Position numbers and translations under genes: made by a program. A stretch of DNA of 64,000 nucleotides, taken from Aggregicoccus sp. 17bor-14. GTDB taxonomy: Bacteria; Myxococcota; Myxococcia; Myxococcales; Myxococcaceae. The notes under the pieces were generated by a model that saw nothing but the letters and a program-made list of their open reading frames with translations, did no database searches and was not told the origin of the DNA. The stretch spans positions 1 through 64,000 of the forward strand of contig NZ_VJZZ01000012.1 in the NCBI RefSeq assembly GCF_009659535.1. Direction: 5' to 3'. Of the stretch, positions 15,724 through 25,221 are shown one piece after another; the first letter of the stretch is position 1; each line of letters opens with the position of its first letter.

Positions 15724-17787
15724 ATGATGGAGGACTACAGCCCCCGGGCCCCTGCGGACGCCCCGCCACCCGAGCGCGCGGGCCCGGGCGGCGCGTTCTG
15801 GGCCGTGGGCGCGGCCGCGCTCGCCGCCGCCTCCTACCTGCTCGCGCGCTACATCCACCTCGGGCCTCCGCAAGGCCCCTGGGCCTACTGGCCCATCAAC
15901 GGCCTGCTGTGCGGGTTGCTCTCGCGCAGGCCCCGCAGCGAGCGGCCGTGGATTGCGCTCACGGCCGCGACGGCGCAGGTGGTCACCATCTACCTGGTGC
16001 GCGGTAACCTGGCCGGCGGCTCCACGGTGGGAGGCGCGGCCATGGGGGCGGTGCAGGCGCTCGCGGGGGCCTGGCTGCTGCAGCGGCAGCGCAGCGCGGG
16101 CACTCCGCTCGGCAGCCTGCGCGAGCTGGCGGCGTTCGTCATCGGCGTGGTGTTCCTCGTGCCGCTCGCCCTCACGCCGATCTCGGCGCTGGGCTTCGCG
16201 TACGGCCTGGGGCTGCCCTTCTTCCAGTCCTGGTGGCCGCTCTTCGTCGGCAACTCGCTGAGCATGCTCTTCTTCGCGCCCTTCGCGATGCAGGGCTGGG
16301 GGCGCTGGCGCGAGGCGCGCGCGCTGTGGCCCGCCGGGCGCCTCGAGGTGCTGCTGTGCCAGCTGTGCATCCTGGTGCTGTCCGCGGCGAGCTTCGGGGG
16401 GCTGGGGCGCTGGCTCGAGTACCTCGCGCTGCCCTACCTGATGTTCCCGCTGCTCGCCTGGGCCGCGCTGCGCAGCGGGCCCAAGTGGACGGCGCTCGCC
16501 ATCCTCAGCGTGGCCACGGTGGGGGCGTGGTGCACCTCGCGGGGGCTGGGGCCCTTTGCGGTGCAGGATGGGGGACCCCAGGCCTCCGTGGTGGGGCTGC
16601 AGGCCTACCTCGCCTTCGTCGCCTTCACGGCGCTCCTGCTCGCGGCGCTCACCGAGCAGCACCAGCGCGCCTTCGCCGAGCTCGCGCTGCAGGGCGCCAT
16701 CCAGCGCGCCTTCTTCGAGAGCTCGGAGCCGGCCCTGGCGCTCAAGGACCTGGGCGGCCACTACCTGATGCTCAACCGGTCGATGGAGGAGCTGCTGGGC
16801 CGCCCCCGCGAGAGGCTGCTGGGCCGCCAGCTGCGCGAGGTGCTGTCGCCGGCGGACGCCGCGCTCGTCGAGGCGCACGACCAGCGGGTGCTCGAGCGCG
16901 GCCAGCCGCTCACCTTCCTCGAGTCGCTCGGCGAGGGCGCGCTGCACCGCCAGCTGCTCGTCACCCGCTTCCCGGTGAAGGACAGCGCGGGGACCATCCG
17001 CTACGTGGGGATGATCGGCCGCGACGAGACCACCGAGGTCGCGCTGGGCGAGCGCCTGCACCGCGCGCAGCGCGTGGAGCTGCTGGGGCAGCTCGCCGCG
17101 GGGCTCGCGCACGACCTCAACAACCTGCTCTCCGTGCTGGTGAACAGCGTCGCCGTGCTGCAGCGCCGCGTGGCGCTGCCGCGCGAGGACGCGGAGATCC
17201 TCCAGGACATGGCGGAGGCGGGGGAGCGGGCCGCGAGCCTCACCCGCCGGCTGATGTCCTTCGGGCGGCCGGAGGGCAGCCGCGCGCCGCTGGAGGTGGA
17301 CGAGGCGCTGCGCAGGCTCGAGCCGCTGCTGCGCGCGCTCGCCCGCGGCGGCATCGACGTGGTGGGCCGCTACGGCGCGCCGGGCGTGAGCGTGGTGGCG
17401 GACGCGAGCGAGCTCGAGCAGATCGTGCTCAACCTGGTGAGCAACGCGCGCGACGCCATCGCGGGCGAGGGGCGCATCACCGTCACCACCGAGCTCGCGC
17501 TGCGCCCGGGCGCCCCGGACTCCGGGGCCACGGACGGCGCCGTGAGCCGCTGGCTGCAGGTGCGCGTGGAGGACAACGGCGAGGGCATGGACCCGGCCAC
17601 GCTCGCGCGCCTCTTCCAGCCCTTCTTCACCACCAAGGAAGGCGCGCGCGGCACGGGGCTCGGCCTCTACACCACCGCGCTGCTGGTGCGGCAGCTGGGC
17701 GGGGAGATCCACGCGACGAGCACGCCCGGCCAGGGCAGCACCTTCGTGGTGGGGCTGCCGGTGGCCGGGCCACTGCTGGGGAGCTGA
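15724..17787 (+). CDS. MASE1-type membrane histidine kinase with PAS domain
   Basis: 687 residues. The N-terminal half (about 20-300) has eight or so hydrophobic helices with the WAYWPINGL and LPFFQSWWPLFVGNSLSML motifs typical of MASE1 sensor regions. A PAS domain follows (about 320-440, AFFESSEPALALKDLGGHYLMLNRSMEELLG), then the DHp helix with phosphoacceptor His463 in GLAHDLNNLLSVL, and a complete HATPase_c with NLVSNARDAI, DNGEGMD and GTGLGLY. It is thus a competent kinase of the NtrB-like HisKA class, without its own receiver. ATG at 15724 (an adjacent ATG at 15727 is equally usable) follows GAGGAG. The signal and cognate regulator are not encoded next to it. Confidence 0.92.
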   Translation: MMEDYSPRAPADAPPPERAGPGGAFWAVGAAALAAASYLLARYIHLGPPQGPWAYWPINGLLCGLLSRRPRSERPWIALTAATAQVVTIYLVRGNLAGGSTVGGAAMGAVQALAGAWLLQRQRSAGTPLGSLRELAAFVIGVVFLVPLALTPISALGFAYGLGLPFFQSWWPLFVGNSLSMLFFAPFAMQGWGRWREARALWPAGRLEVLLCQLCILVLSAASFGGLGRWLEYLALPYLMFPLLAWAALRSGPKWTALAILSVATVGAWCTSRGLGPFAVQDGGPQASVVGLQAYLAFVAFTALLLAALTEQHQRAFAELALQGAIQRAFFESSEPALALKDLGGHYLMLNRSMEELLGRPRERLLGRQLREVLSPADAALVEAHDQRVLERGQPLTFLESLGEGALHRQLLVTRFPVKDSAGTIRYVGMIGRDETTEVALGERLHRAQRVELLGQLAAGLAHDLNNLLSVLVNSVAVLQRRVALPREDAEILQDMAEAGERAASLTRRLMSFGRPEGSRAPLEVDEALRRLEPLLRALARGGIDVVGRYGAPGVSVVADASELEQIVLNLVSNARDAIAGEGRITVTTELALRPGAPDSGATDGAVSRWLQVRVEDNGEGMDPATLARLFQPFFTTKEGARGTGLGLYTTALLVRQLGGEIHATSTPGQGSTFVVGLPVAGPLLGS

Positions 17788-17803
17788 AGCGGGCTGCGGG
17801 GAC

Positions 17804-19099
17804 CTACGTGCCCAGCGCGCCCTCGAGCGCCGCCTGCACGCGGGGCAGCGCGTCCTGGATCTCCTGGAGCGACGCGGCGCCCACCGAGAGGCGGAACCAG
17901 CCCGACTCGTCCTTCAGCCCGAAGGCCTGGAAGGGCACCACGGCGAAGCGCGCCTTCTCCAGCAGCAGCTTGCGCACGGCGTCGTTGGTGGGCAGGCCGG
18001 GCTTGCCCACCAGGTCGAACTGCACCGAGAGGTAGATGGCCCCTTGCGGCGCGATGGCGCGCACCGGCAGGCCGCGCGCGCGCATGGCGTCGAAGCCCTG
18101 GTAGAGCGCCTCGAGCCGCGCGTCCACCTGCTGGCGCATCGCCTGGAGGAACTCCGCGGTGGCCTTCTCGTCGTCCAGGTAGCGCGCCACGGCGACCTGC
18201 TCGGCCTTGGGCGCCCAGGCGCCCACGTGGCCGAGGATGTCGCGCATGCGGCTGATGAGCGCGGGCGGCCCGATGCCCCAGCCCACGCGCACGCCCGTGG
18301 CCGCGAAGGCCTTGGAGATGCCGTCCACGAAGACGGTGTACGGGGCCATCTCCGGCACCAGCTCGATGGGCGTCACGTGCTTCGCGCGCCCGAACGCGAG
18401 CACCCAGTAGATCTGGTCGTACATGACGATGAGCGGGCGCCGCCCGTCCTTCGCGCGCGCGCGGTTCTCCGCCACCACGGCCTCGCTGATCTCCTTCAGG
18501 CCCTCCGCGGAGATCATCGTGCCGGTGGGGTTGAGCGGGCTGCACAGGCAGAGCAGGCGCGCGGTGGGCAGGTGCGGCGCGAGCTGCTTCAGCGTGGGCA
18601 TGAAGCCGTGCTCGGGGTCGGTGGGCACCACCACGCTCTTCGCGCCGAGCATGTGCGCGTAGTGGTTGTTGTTCCAGCTGGGCACCGGGAACACCACGGT
18701 GTCGCCCGCGTCCAGCACCGCGCGGAAGAGGGCGTAGATGATGGGCCGCGCGCCGCCCGCGATGACCACGCCCTCCAGCGGGTACTGCAGCCCGAGCGCG
18801 CGCGCGTAGAAGCGCTGCACGCTCTGGCGCAGCGCGAGCACGCCGTCGCTGGGCGGGTAGTTCGTCTCGCCCGCCTGCAGCGCCTGGGCGATCTGCTGCC
18901 CCAGCTGCGCCGGGATGGGGAACTCCTTGGGGCTGAAGTCGCCCACCGTGAGGTTGCACACCTCTTTGCCCTGGGCCACCAGCTCGCGGATCTCTCCGGC
19001 GATTTTCAGGATCTCGCTGCCGACGAGACCGCGGGCCATGGTGCTGACGGGCGCTTCATCGCGCGCCGCGCCGAGGAGGGGGGCAAGCTCGAGAGCCAT
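17804..19099 (-). CDS. Class I/II PLP-dependent aminotransferase
   Basis: About 431 residues of fold-type I. The PLP-binding block includes GGARPIIYALF, the SWNNNHY substrate-side loop, NPTGTMIS, YDQIYW and the Schiff-base lysine in VDGISKAFAATGVRVGWG. The C-terminal ESGWFRLSVGA carries the carboxylate-binding Arg. It belongs with aspartate-type aminotransferases; the substrate cannot be read from sequence. The ATG at 19099 begins MALELAPLLG; a TTG at 19117 with GGAG six bases upstream is a real alternative that adds six residues. It converges with the MASE1 kinase, with 16 nt between the stops. Confidence 0.9.
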   Translation of the reverse strand: MALELAPLLGAARDEAPVSTMARGLVGSEILKIAGEIRELVAQGKEVCNLTVGDFSPKEFPIPAQLGQQIAQALQAGETNYPPSDGVLALRQSVQRFYARALGLQYPLEGVVIAGGARPIIYALFRAVLDAGDTVVFPVPSWNNNHYAHMLGAKSVVVPTDPEHGFMPTLKQLAPHLPTARLLCLCSPLNPTGTMISAEGLKEISEAVVAENRARAKDGRRPLIVMYDQIYWVLAFGRAKHVTPIELVPEMAPYTVFVDGISKAFAATGVRVGWGIGPPALISRMRDILGHVGAWAPKAEQVAVARYLDDEKATAEFLQAMRQQVDARLEALYQGFDAMRARGLPVRAIAPQGAIYLSVQFDLVGKPGLPTNDAVRKLLLEKARFAVVPFQAFGLKDESGWFRLSVGAASLQEIQDALPRVQAALEGALGT

Positions 19100-19228
19100 G
19101 TGCGTTCGCTGCTCCAATTGCTGCTCCGGTAGGGGGAACTGTGCTCCGGAAGGCGAGCGGCGGCGACCTTAACGCGGCTGGCCATGCGCGCGCCGCGCTT
19201 CTCCTCCGGCCGGGATGTAGGCGTCGCA

Positions 19229-19276
19229 CACCCTGAAAGCCCGCCAGGCAGCCCACCCTGAAAAAATGTCAGGGTG
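19229..19276. promoter_or_regulatory. Iterated CACCCTGA motif in a divergent intergenic region
   Basis: CACCCTGAAA occurs at 19229-19238 and again from 19254, 25 bp later, and TCAGGGTG at 19269-19276 forms a perfect 8-bp inverted repeat with the second copy (7-nt loop AAAAATG). The region 19118-19445 is gene-free and divides the minus-strand aminotransferase from the plus-strand small protein, so this could be an operator for either gene. Nothing else is recognised in this stretch. Confidence 0.45.
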
Positions 19277-19445
19277 CGGGGGCCCGCGATCGCCTGCCTG
19301 CTACCAAAACCCAGTGAATCCGATGGGTTCGGTGCGTCCCGGCGATCGGCACGCCGGCTGCTATGTCCCCCCGCGTGAGCCGCAGGGCAGCAGGCGGCGG
19401 CCAGAGCTTCGGCAAGACGACCTCGAAAACGAAGGAGCACACACC

Positions 19446-19682
19446 ATGGCGAAGGCGACTCGGAACGGGCAGGCGGTGGCGGTGAAGCGGCAGGGTCGGC
19501 GGGTGATGCCCAAGGTGCAGGCGCGCCGCGCGGCGCCCGCAGCCAAGCCCGTGCGCCTCACGCTCGGTGACCTGGTGGCGGCGGCCTTCGAGGCGGCGGG
19601 CAACGAGGTGCGCGGCGCGGCCCGCATCCTGTCCAGCAACGACCTGGCCTGCGCCATCCAGAAGCGCATCGTGCTGGTCTGA
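19446..19682 (+). CDS. Small basic protein of unknown function
   Basis: 78 residues. The first 40 are strongly basic (MAKATRNGQAVAVKRQGRR ... VQARR); the second half, LTLGDLVAAAFEAAGNEVRGAARIL, is an amphipathic helix pair resembling the start of a helix-turn-helix, followed by SSNDLACAIQKRIVLV. GAAGGAG precedes the ATG. I do not recognise a named family. A basic tail plus a helical domain would fit a nucleoid-associated or DNA/RNA-binding role, but this is inference. Confidence 0.75.
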   Translation: MAKATRNGQAVAVKRQGRRVMPKVQARRAAPAAKPVRLTLGDLVAAAFEAAGNEVRGAARILSSNDLACAIQKRIVLV

Positions 19683-19892
19683 TCGTCCTCGTTTGATCAC
19701 TCTGCGCCGCCCTGGCGCCCGCGTGCGAGCGACGGCGGCGGAGGAAGGCTGTAGGGGGGAGCTGTAGGGGAAGCAGGGCCGGGCGCGCGCGGCGCGGGGG
19801 TGCCGCAAGCGCCCGGATGCAGATGTGGAGCTGACCGAGGCATGGGGGTGCCGACGGACGGCTCTCGGGCGCGCCGCAAGGCTGTGCCCACG

Positions 19893-19935
19893 GGTGCCCG
19901 CGCCTCTGGGGAGGGGCGCGGGCACCTGTTTTTTT
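19893..19935 (+). terminator. Strong intrinsic terminator (12-bp perfect stem, T-tract)
   Basis: GGTGCCCGCGCC (19893-19904) pairs perfectly with GGCGCGGGCACC (19915-19926) around a 10-nt loop, followed by TGTTTTTTT. It lies 210 nt downstream of the small basic protein stop, leaving 19683-19892 as either a long 3' untranslated region or a separate small RNA. No other gene or promoter is evident in 19683-20108. Confidence 0.88.
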
Positions 19936-20108
19936 GGGGCCCAGGCTTCCCCCACAGGCTTCCGGAGGGCGCGCGCCGCGTGCGGCCCGCTGCACACACG
20001 CCGCCCGAGAGGCCTCCTGCTGGAAGGCCGCCACTGCGAGCGCAGGTCCGCAGGCTGGGTGCGCGCGGGCCCGCACCTGCGGAGCTTCAGGGTGCAGGAG
20101 GACCGTCC

Positions 20109-20297
20109 ATGGCCACCACCCCTCGCTCACCCTCGCCCGAGCCCGCCTCGACTCCGGAGCCCACCCGTGAGGCCCGCGCGCCCGAGCCGCCGCACGTGAA
20201 AGAGACCTGCCCGAAGGAGGCGCTCAACGGGCTGCCCGGCTACGGCGAGCCGCCCTTCGACGTGCGCAAGGATCGCCTCGCCGACCAGAGCTGGTAG
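20109..20297 (+). CDS. Small proline-rich protein, conserved-looking C-terminus
   Basis: 62 residues. The first half is Pro/Glu/Ser/Thr-rich and disordered. The C-terminal half, KETCPKEALNGLPGYGEPPF then DVRKDRLADQSW, has a specific look with a single Cys and ordered aromatic residues. AGGAGG seven bases before the ATG strongly supports translation. The family is unknown to me. Its last 58 nt are antisense to the end of the converging membrane protein gene. Confidence 0.65.
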   Translation: MATTPRSPSPEPASTPEPTREARAPEPPHVKETCPKEALNGLPGYGEPPFDVRKDRLADQSW

Positions 20298-21235
20298 GAC
20301 CCTGCGCGCCGCGCCCAGGCGCGTCCCGAGCCCCACGCGAGCAGCGTCACGGCCGCGAGCGCGGCGAGCTGCGCGAGCGTGAGGCCGCCCGGCGCGAGCA
20401 GGGGCTCGGCCCTCAGCGCCTGCAGGGTGAGTACTCCCACCAGCCCGAGGTAGCCCAGCGCCGCGGCCGCGAGGTCCGCGAGCCGCTCGCGCTCCCTCTC
20501 CGGGCGGCGGCGCAGCTGCAGGAGCGCGAGCAGGGGCAGCAGCTGCATCGCGTGCAGGCCGAGGAAGTGCGGCACGCGCAGGTCCCCGCCGCGCGTGCTC
20601 CAGCCCGCGACCGGGAGCCCCGGCGCATCGTCCGCGGCGCCCACCGCGTGCGCCCCCATGCGCGCGGGCACCTGCCCCCGGGCGAGCTCGGCGCGCTGCG
20701 CCGCCGTGGGCCGGGTCATCAGCCCGCCGAGCCCCGCGCCCAGCAGCGAGAGGAGCAGGCCTGCGCGCAGCGCGAGCGCGAAGGCGCGGTCCGCGAAGCG
20801 CTGGCGCATCAGCAGCGCGAGCGCCCCGAAGCCCGCGAGCCACGCGACGAGGATGGACACGCCCATTGCGCTGAAGAGCGCCCCGTCCAGCGCGTGCGCG
20901 GTGTTGAAGTGGCTCGCGTGGCCGCGCGCCGCCTGCCCTCCGATGATGAGGATCTCCACCCACAGGGTCGCGGCCGTCACCGCGCCCACCGCGCGCACCG
21001 CGCGCCGGTGTCCCTCCACGTGCGCGAGCAGCCATGCGAGCGTGACGGTGTAGAGCGCGATGGAGGCGGCGAACTTCGCGGGCTTGAGCCACACGGGCTG
21101 CCCCGTCACCAGGCGCCCGTCGAAGAGCCCCGCCAGGAGGAAGAGCGCGAGCAGCGCGAGGTGCGCCGCGCCCGTGCCCACCAGCGCGGGGCTCACCGCC
21201 CACAGCCGCCGCAGCCTCGAGGTCCCCGCGCTCAT
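20240..21235 (-). CDS. Polytopic membrane protein of unknown function
   Basis: 331 residues with about eight transmembrane helices. Notable segments are GQPVWLKPAKFAASIALYTV, LIIGGQAARGHASHFNTAHA, and VPHFLGLHAMQLLPLLALL, where spaced histidines in helices could bind haem or metal. Start at ATG 21235 overlaps the upstream DUF4281 gene by ATGA, so the two form an operon. The C-terminal tail (WSARRSLRTSKGGSP) runs 58 nt into the 3' end of the opposite-strand small gene. No named family recognised. Confidence 0.78.
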   Translation of the reverse strand: MSAGTSRLRRLWAVSPALVGTGAAHLALLALFLLAGLFDGRLVTGQPVWLKPAKFAASIALYTVTLAWLLAHVEGHRRAVRAVGAVTAATLWVEILIIGGQAARGHASHFNTAHALDGALFSAMGVSILVAWLAGFGALALLMRQRFADRAFALALRAGLLLSLLGAGLGGLMTRPTAAQRAELARGQVPARMGAHAVGAADDAPGLPVAGWSTRGGDLRVPHFLGLHAMQLLPLLALLQLRRRPERERERLADLAAAALGYLGLVGVLTLQALRAEPLLAPGGLTLAQLAALAAVTLLAWGSGRAWARRAGSYQLWSARRSLRTSKGGSP

Positions 21236-21675
21236 GGCCGCACCTCCGCCACCGCCGCCGTCCTCGGAGCGAGCAGCGCGCGCAGGCCGAGGTACGCGAG
21301 CAGCCCCAGCGGCCCCATCATCAGCGTGAGCAGCAGCACCGGCGCCATCAGCCACGGGCTCACGCCCCGCTCGCGGGCGTCGAGGTAGGCCCAGCGCCCC
21401 ACGAAGAGGTCGAAGGCGAGGAAGTGCACCCAGCCGATGGTCGCGCCCTCGGGCGTGCCCAGCAGCGCCGCCACCGGGGGCAGCTGGGGGCGCGCGAGCA
21501 GGGGCAAGAGCGCGCCCGCGCGCGGCAGCACGAGCACGGCGTAGAGCAGCGCGAGCAGCGCGGGGGCCCACGGCGCGCGCATCACGCGCTCCGTCAGCCG
21601 CGCGCGCGGCAGCAGGATCATCAGCGCCCAGAAGGGCAGCACCGCCAGGGACGAGATTTCGAAGAGGGCCTGCAT
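21232..21675 (-). CDS. DUF4281 / ABA4-like membrane protein
   Basis: 147 residues, four membrane helices. The block GWVHFLAFDLFVGRWAYLDARERG is the DUF4281 signature shared with plant ABA4 (neoxanthin-related) and its bacterial homologues, whose activity is not well defined. Start at ATG 21675, with GGAGG upstream, begins MQALFEISSLAVLPFWALM. It is the first gene of a two-gene operon. A near-palindrome at 21700-21715 resembling the operator at the adjacent TetR gene suggests control by that regulator. Confidence 0.87.
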   Translation of the reverse strand: MQALFEISSLAVLPFWALMILLPRARLTERVMRAPWAPALLALLYAVLVLPRAGALLPLLARPQLPPVAALLGTPEGATIGWVHFLAFDLFVGRWAYLDARERGVSPWLMAPVLLLTLMMGPLGLLAYLGLRALLAPRTAAVAEVRP

Positions 21676-21699
21676 GCTCCACCTCCACTGCGGGCGCGT

Positions 21700-21715
21700 G
21701 TCAACGCGCGTTAAC
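21700..21715. promoter_or_regulatory. Probable TetR operator upstream of the DUF4281 operon
   Basis: GTCAACGCGCGTTAAC is a palindrome broken at one symmetric pair, 25 bp upstream of the DUF4281 start. It has the same GTNNAC-N4-GTNNAC layout as the perfect palindrome at the TetR gene start (22310-22325). Confidence 0.55.
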
Positions 21716-21724
21716 CTGTACGCC

Positions 21725-21749
21725 AAAAAAAAGTCAGGGGGCCAGCCCC
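21725..21749 (-). terminator. Intrinsic terminator overlapping the TetR stop codon
   Basis: On the minus strand a short GGGG-CTGG-CCCC hairpin made from the last codons of the TetR gene is followed by the TGA and eight consecutive T residues (21725-21732). The stem is short, but the T-tract is unusual for this genome and it neatly separates the regulator from the operon downstream. Confidence 0.5.
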
Positions 21750-22309
21750 GCGAAGAGCCGGCGCACCGAGGCGCGGTAGGCCTCGCGGAAGGCGGGCTCC
21801 TCCACGCCCAGCGCCCCACTGAGGTGCAGGGAGACGAGGCCGTGCACGTGGGCCCAGATGGCGAGCGCCACCGCGTCCGGCCCGTCCTCGCGCAGGAGCC
21901 CCGCGTCCATGCACTCGCGCACCCGGTCCACGAGGAAGCGGAAGGTGGCGGCGCCGCCCGGGGGCTCGCGCTCGCCCGGCTCGCAGGGCTGCGCGGGCTG
22001 CATGAAGAGGGTGCGGTAGGCCTCCGGCTGCTGCAGCGCGAACTCGAGGTAGCGCTCGCCGCTGTCCTGCAGCCGCTCCCAGGGCCCCCCGCGCACCTCG
22101 AGCGAGCGGTAGAGGTAGCTGCCGAAGAGCGCGTGGCCCTCGCGCATCACCGCCTCCAGCAGCGCCTCCTTGCCCTCGAAGTGGCGGTAGAGCGCGGTCG
22201 CCGTCACCCCCACGCGCTCGGCCACCGCGCGCATGGTCAGCGCCTCCGCCCCTCCGGAGAGGAACAGCGCGCGCGCAGCGGCGAGGATGCGGTCCCGGGC
22301 TTCACTCAT
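21734..22309 (-). CDS. TetR/AcrR-family transcriptional regulator
   Basis: 191 residues. N-terminal HTH (about 3-50): ARDRILAAARALFLSGGAEA, LTMRAVAERVGVTATALYRHF. The C-terminal helical region (WERLQDSGERYLEFALQQPEAYRTLFM ... AIWAHVHGLVSLHLSGAL) matches TetR_C-type ligand domains. The ATG at 22309 directly abuts a perfect palindrome GTTTAC-ATAC-GTAAAC (22310-22325) and has no Shine-Dalgarno, so it is likely autorepressed and perhaps translated from a very short leader. The downstream DUF4281 operon carries a similar site and is the probable target. Confidence 0.92.
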   Translation of the reverse strand: MSEARDRILAAARALFLSGGAEALTMRAVAERVGVTATALYRHFEGKEALLEAVMREGHALFGSYLYRSLEVRGGPWERLQDSGERYLEFALQQPEAYRTLFMQPAQPCEPGEREPPGGAATFRFLVDRVRECMDAGLLREDGPDAVALAIWAHVHGLVSLHLSGALGVEEPAFREAYRASVRRLFAGLAP

Positions 22310-22325
22310 GTTTACATACGTAAAC
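22310..22325. promoter_or_regulatory. Perfect palindromic operator at the TetR start
   Basis: GTTTAC-ATAC-GTAAAC, perfect 6-bp arms with a 4-bp spacer, immediately before the minus-strand ATG. Its size and placement fit a TetR autoregulatory operator. Confidence 0.7.
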
Positions 22326-22416
22326 CTCCGCGCGGCCGCCGTCAAGGCCTCGCCGGAGGGGGGCCGGGCAGGCGTTCACCGGGCGCATGCACGGGGCCGC
22401 GCGGCGCGCAGCGCGG

Positions 22417-22446
22417 TTGACAGGGTGCGGGGGCGGACCTTACGCA
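22417..22446 (+). promoter_or_regulatory. Probable serA promoter giving a near-leaderless mRNA
   Basis: A perfect TTGACA (22417-22422), then 17-18 bp, then TTACGC/TACGCA (22440-22446). Transcription would start about 22452, a base or two before the serA ATG at 22454. No Shine-Dalgarno is present upstream of the ATG, which agrees with leaderless translation. The -10 match is weak. Confidence 0.45.
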
Positions 22447-22453
22447 GAGCGTC

Positions 22454-23707
22454 ATGACCCACCCGTCTCCTGCCGCGAAGCGCTCCCACCCGGTCAAAGT
22501 CGATGGCCCCCCGCGGGTCCTGCTGCTCGAGGGCATCCACCCCTCCGCCGAGGAGATGCTGCGCGCGGACGGGCTGCAGGTGGAGCGGCTGAAGGGGGCG
22601 CTGAAGCCGGAGGAGCTCGCGCTCAAGCTGCAGGACGTGCACCTGCTGGGCATCCGCAGCAAGACGACGGTGCCCTCGGAGGTGCTCGCGCGCGCGCCGC
22701 ACCTGCTCGCGGTGGGCGCCTTCTGCATCGGCACGAACCAGGTGGACCTGAAGGCGGCGAACGTGGGCGGGGTGCCGGTGTTCAACGCGCCCTTCAGCAA
22801 CACGCGCAGCGTGGCGGAGCTGGTCATCGCGGAGATCATCGCCCTCACGCGTCAGCTCGGAGACCGCAGCCGCGAGGTGCACCAGGGGCAGTGGCGCAAG
22901 GTGGCCACCGGCAGCCACGAGGTGCGCGGCAAGACGCTGGGCATCGTGGGCTACGGGCACATCGGCAGCCAGGTGGGCGTGCTCGCCGAGGCGCTGGGCA
23001 TGCGGGTGCTCTTCTACGACGTGATGACGAAGCTGCCGCTGGGCAACGTGCGCCCGGTGGCCACGCTCCCCGAGCTGCTGCAGGCGAGCGACTTCGTCAC
23101 CCTGCACGTGCCGGCGCTGCCCACCACGGTGAACCTCATCGGCGCGGACGCGCTCGCGCACATGCGCCCCGGCGCGGCCCTCATCAACGCGAGCCGCGGC
23201 ACGGTGGTGGACATCCCGGCGCTCGCGCGCGCGCTCAAGAGCGGGCACCTGAGCGGCGCGGCGGTGGACGTGTACCCGGAGGAGCCGGAGACCAACAGCG
23301 ACGGCTTCGTCACCGAGCTGCAGGGGCTGCCCAACGTCATCCTCACCCCGCACATCGGCGGCTCCACCGAGGAGGCCCAGGAGGCGATCGGCCGCGAGGT
23401 GGCCACCAGCCTGCTCAAGTTCTACCGGGCCGGCGCGACGACGGGCGCGGTGAACTTCCCCAACGTGGAGAGCCCGCTGGTCCCCGGCACCCACCGCATC
23501 CTCAACGTGCACCGCAACGTGCCCGGCGTGCTGCGCGACATCAACCGCATCGTCTCGGACCTCAACGCGAACATCCACGCGCAGGTGCTGCAGACGGACC
23601 AGAACGTGGGCTACCTCGTCATGGACCTGGACCAGGACGTCTCGGCGCCGGTGTGCGCGGCCATCGCGGGGCTGGGCACGGACATCAAGACGCGCATCGT
23701 GAGCTAG
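22454..23707 (+). CDS. serA: D-3-phosphoglycerate dehydrogenase
   Basis: 417 residues, the size and domain order of E. coli-type SerA: substrate domain (about 20-125, with VGAFCIGTNQVDL), NAD-binding domain (TLGIVGYGHIGSQVG; INASRGTVVD; catalytic ILTPHIGGSTEEAQ with the His) and a C-terminal ACT domain (about 340-417, RILNVHRNVPGVLRDINRIV) that binds serine for feedback control. It oxidises 3-phosphoglycerate to 3-phosphohydroxypyruvate, the first step of serine synthesis; enzymes of this type can also reduce 2-oxoglutarate to D-2-hydroxyglutarate. The converging neighbour, 9 nt away, is an FAD enzyme that could reoxidise that product. Confidence 0.96.
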   Translation: MTHPSPAAKRSHPVKVDGPPRVLLLEGIHPSAEEMLRADGLQVERLKGALKPEELALKLQDVHLLGIRSKTTVPSEVLARAPHLLAVGAFCIGTNQVDLKAANVGGVPVFNAPFSNTRSVAELVIAEIIALTRQLGDRSREVHQGQWRKVATGSHEVRGKTLGIVGYGHIGSQVGVLAEALGMRVLFYDVMTKLPLGNVRPVATLPELLQASDFVTLHVPALPTTVNLIGADALAHMRPGAALINASRGTVVDIPALARALKSGHLSGAAVDVYPEEPETNSDGFVTELQGLPNVILTPHIGGSTEEAQEAIGREVATSLLKFYRAGATTGAVNFPNVESPLVPGTHRILNVHRNVPGVLRDINRIVSDLNANIHAQVLQTDQNVGYLVMDLDQDVSAPVCAAIAGLGTDIKTRIVS

Positions 23708-23716
23708 GGACGTCAG

Positions 23717-25123
<1,407 letters not shown>

Positions 25124-25206
25124 GGCCCTCCGAGCACTAGTGCAGTGCCCCTGCGGGCACAAGCGCGCGGGGTGGGGGGGCTGGTCGGGGAGTTCAAGGC
25201 TGGTGT

Positions 25207-25212
25207 TATATT
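25207..25212 (+). promoter_or_regulatory. -10 element TATATT of a probable leaderless gene
   Basis: TATATT lies 10 bp before the ATG at 25222, placing the expected start of transcription within a few bases of the start codon. No Shine-Dalgarno is present. No good -35 is seen 17 bp upstream. Confidence 0.4.
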
Positions 25213-25221
25213 CGCGCTTCC

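Noticed and set aside
19740-19770. Possible SRP RNA motif (GGGGAAGCAGGG)
   Set aside because: It lacks the conserved CCGGAAGGAAGCAGC tetraloop context and a matching stem.
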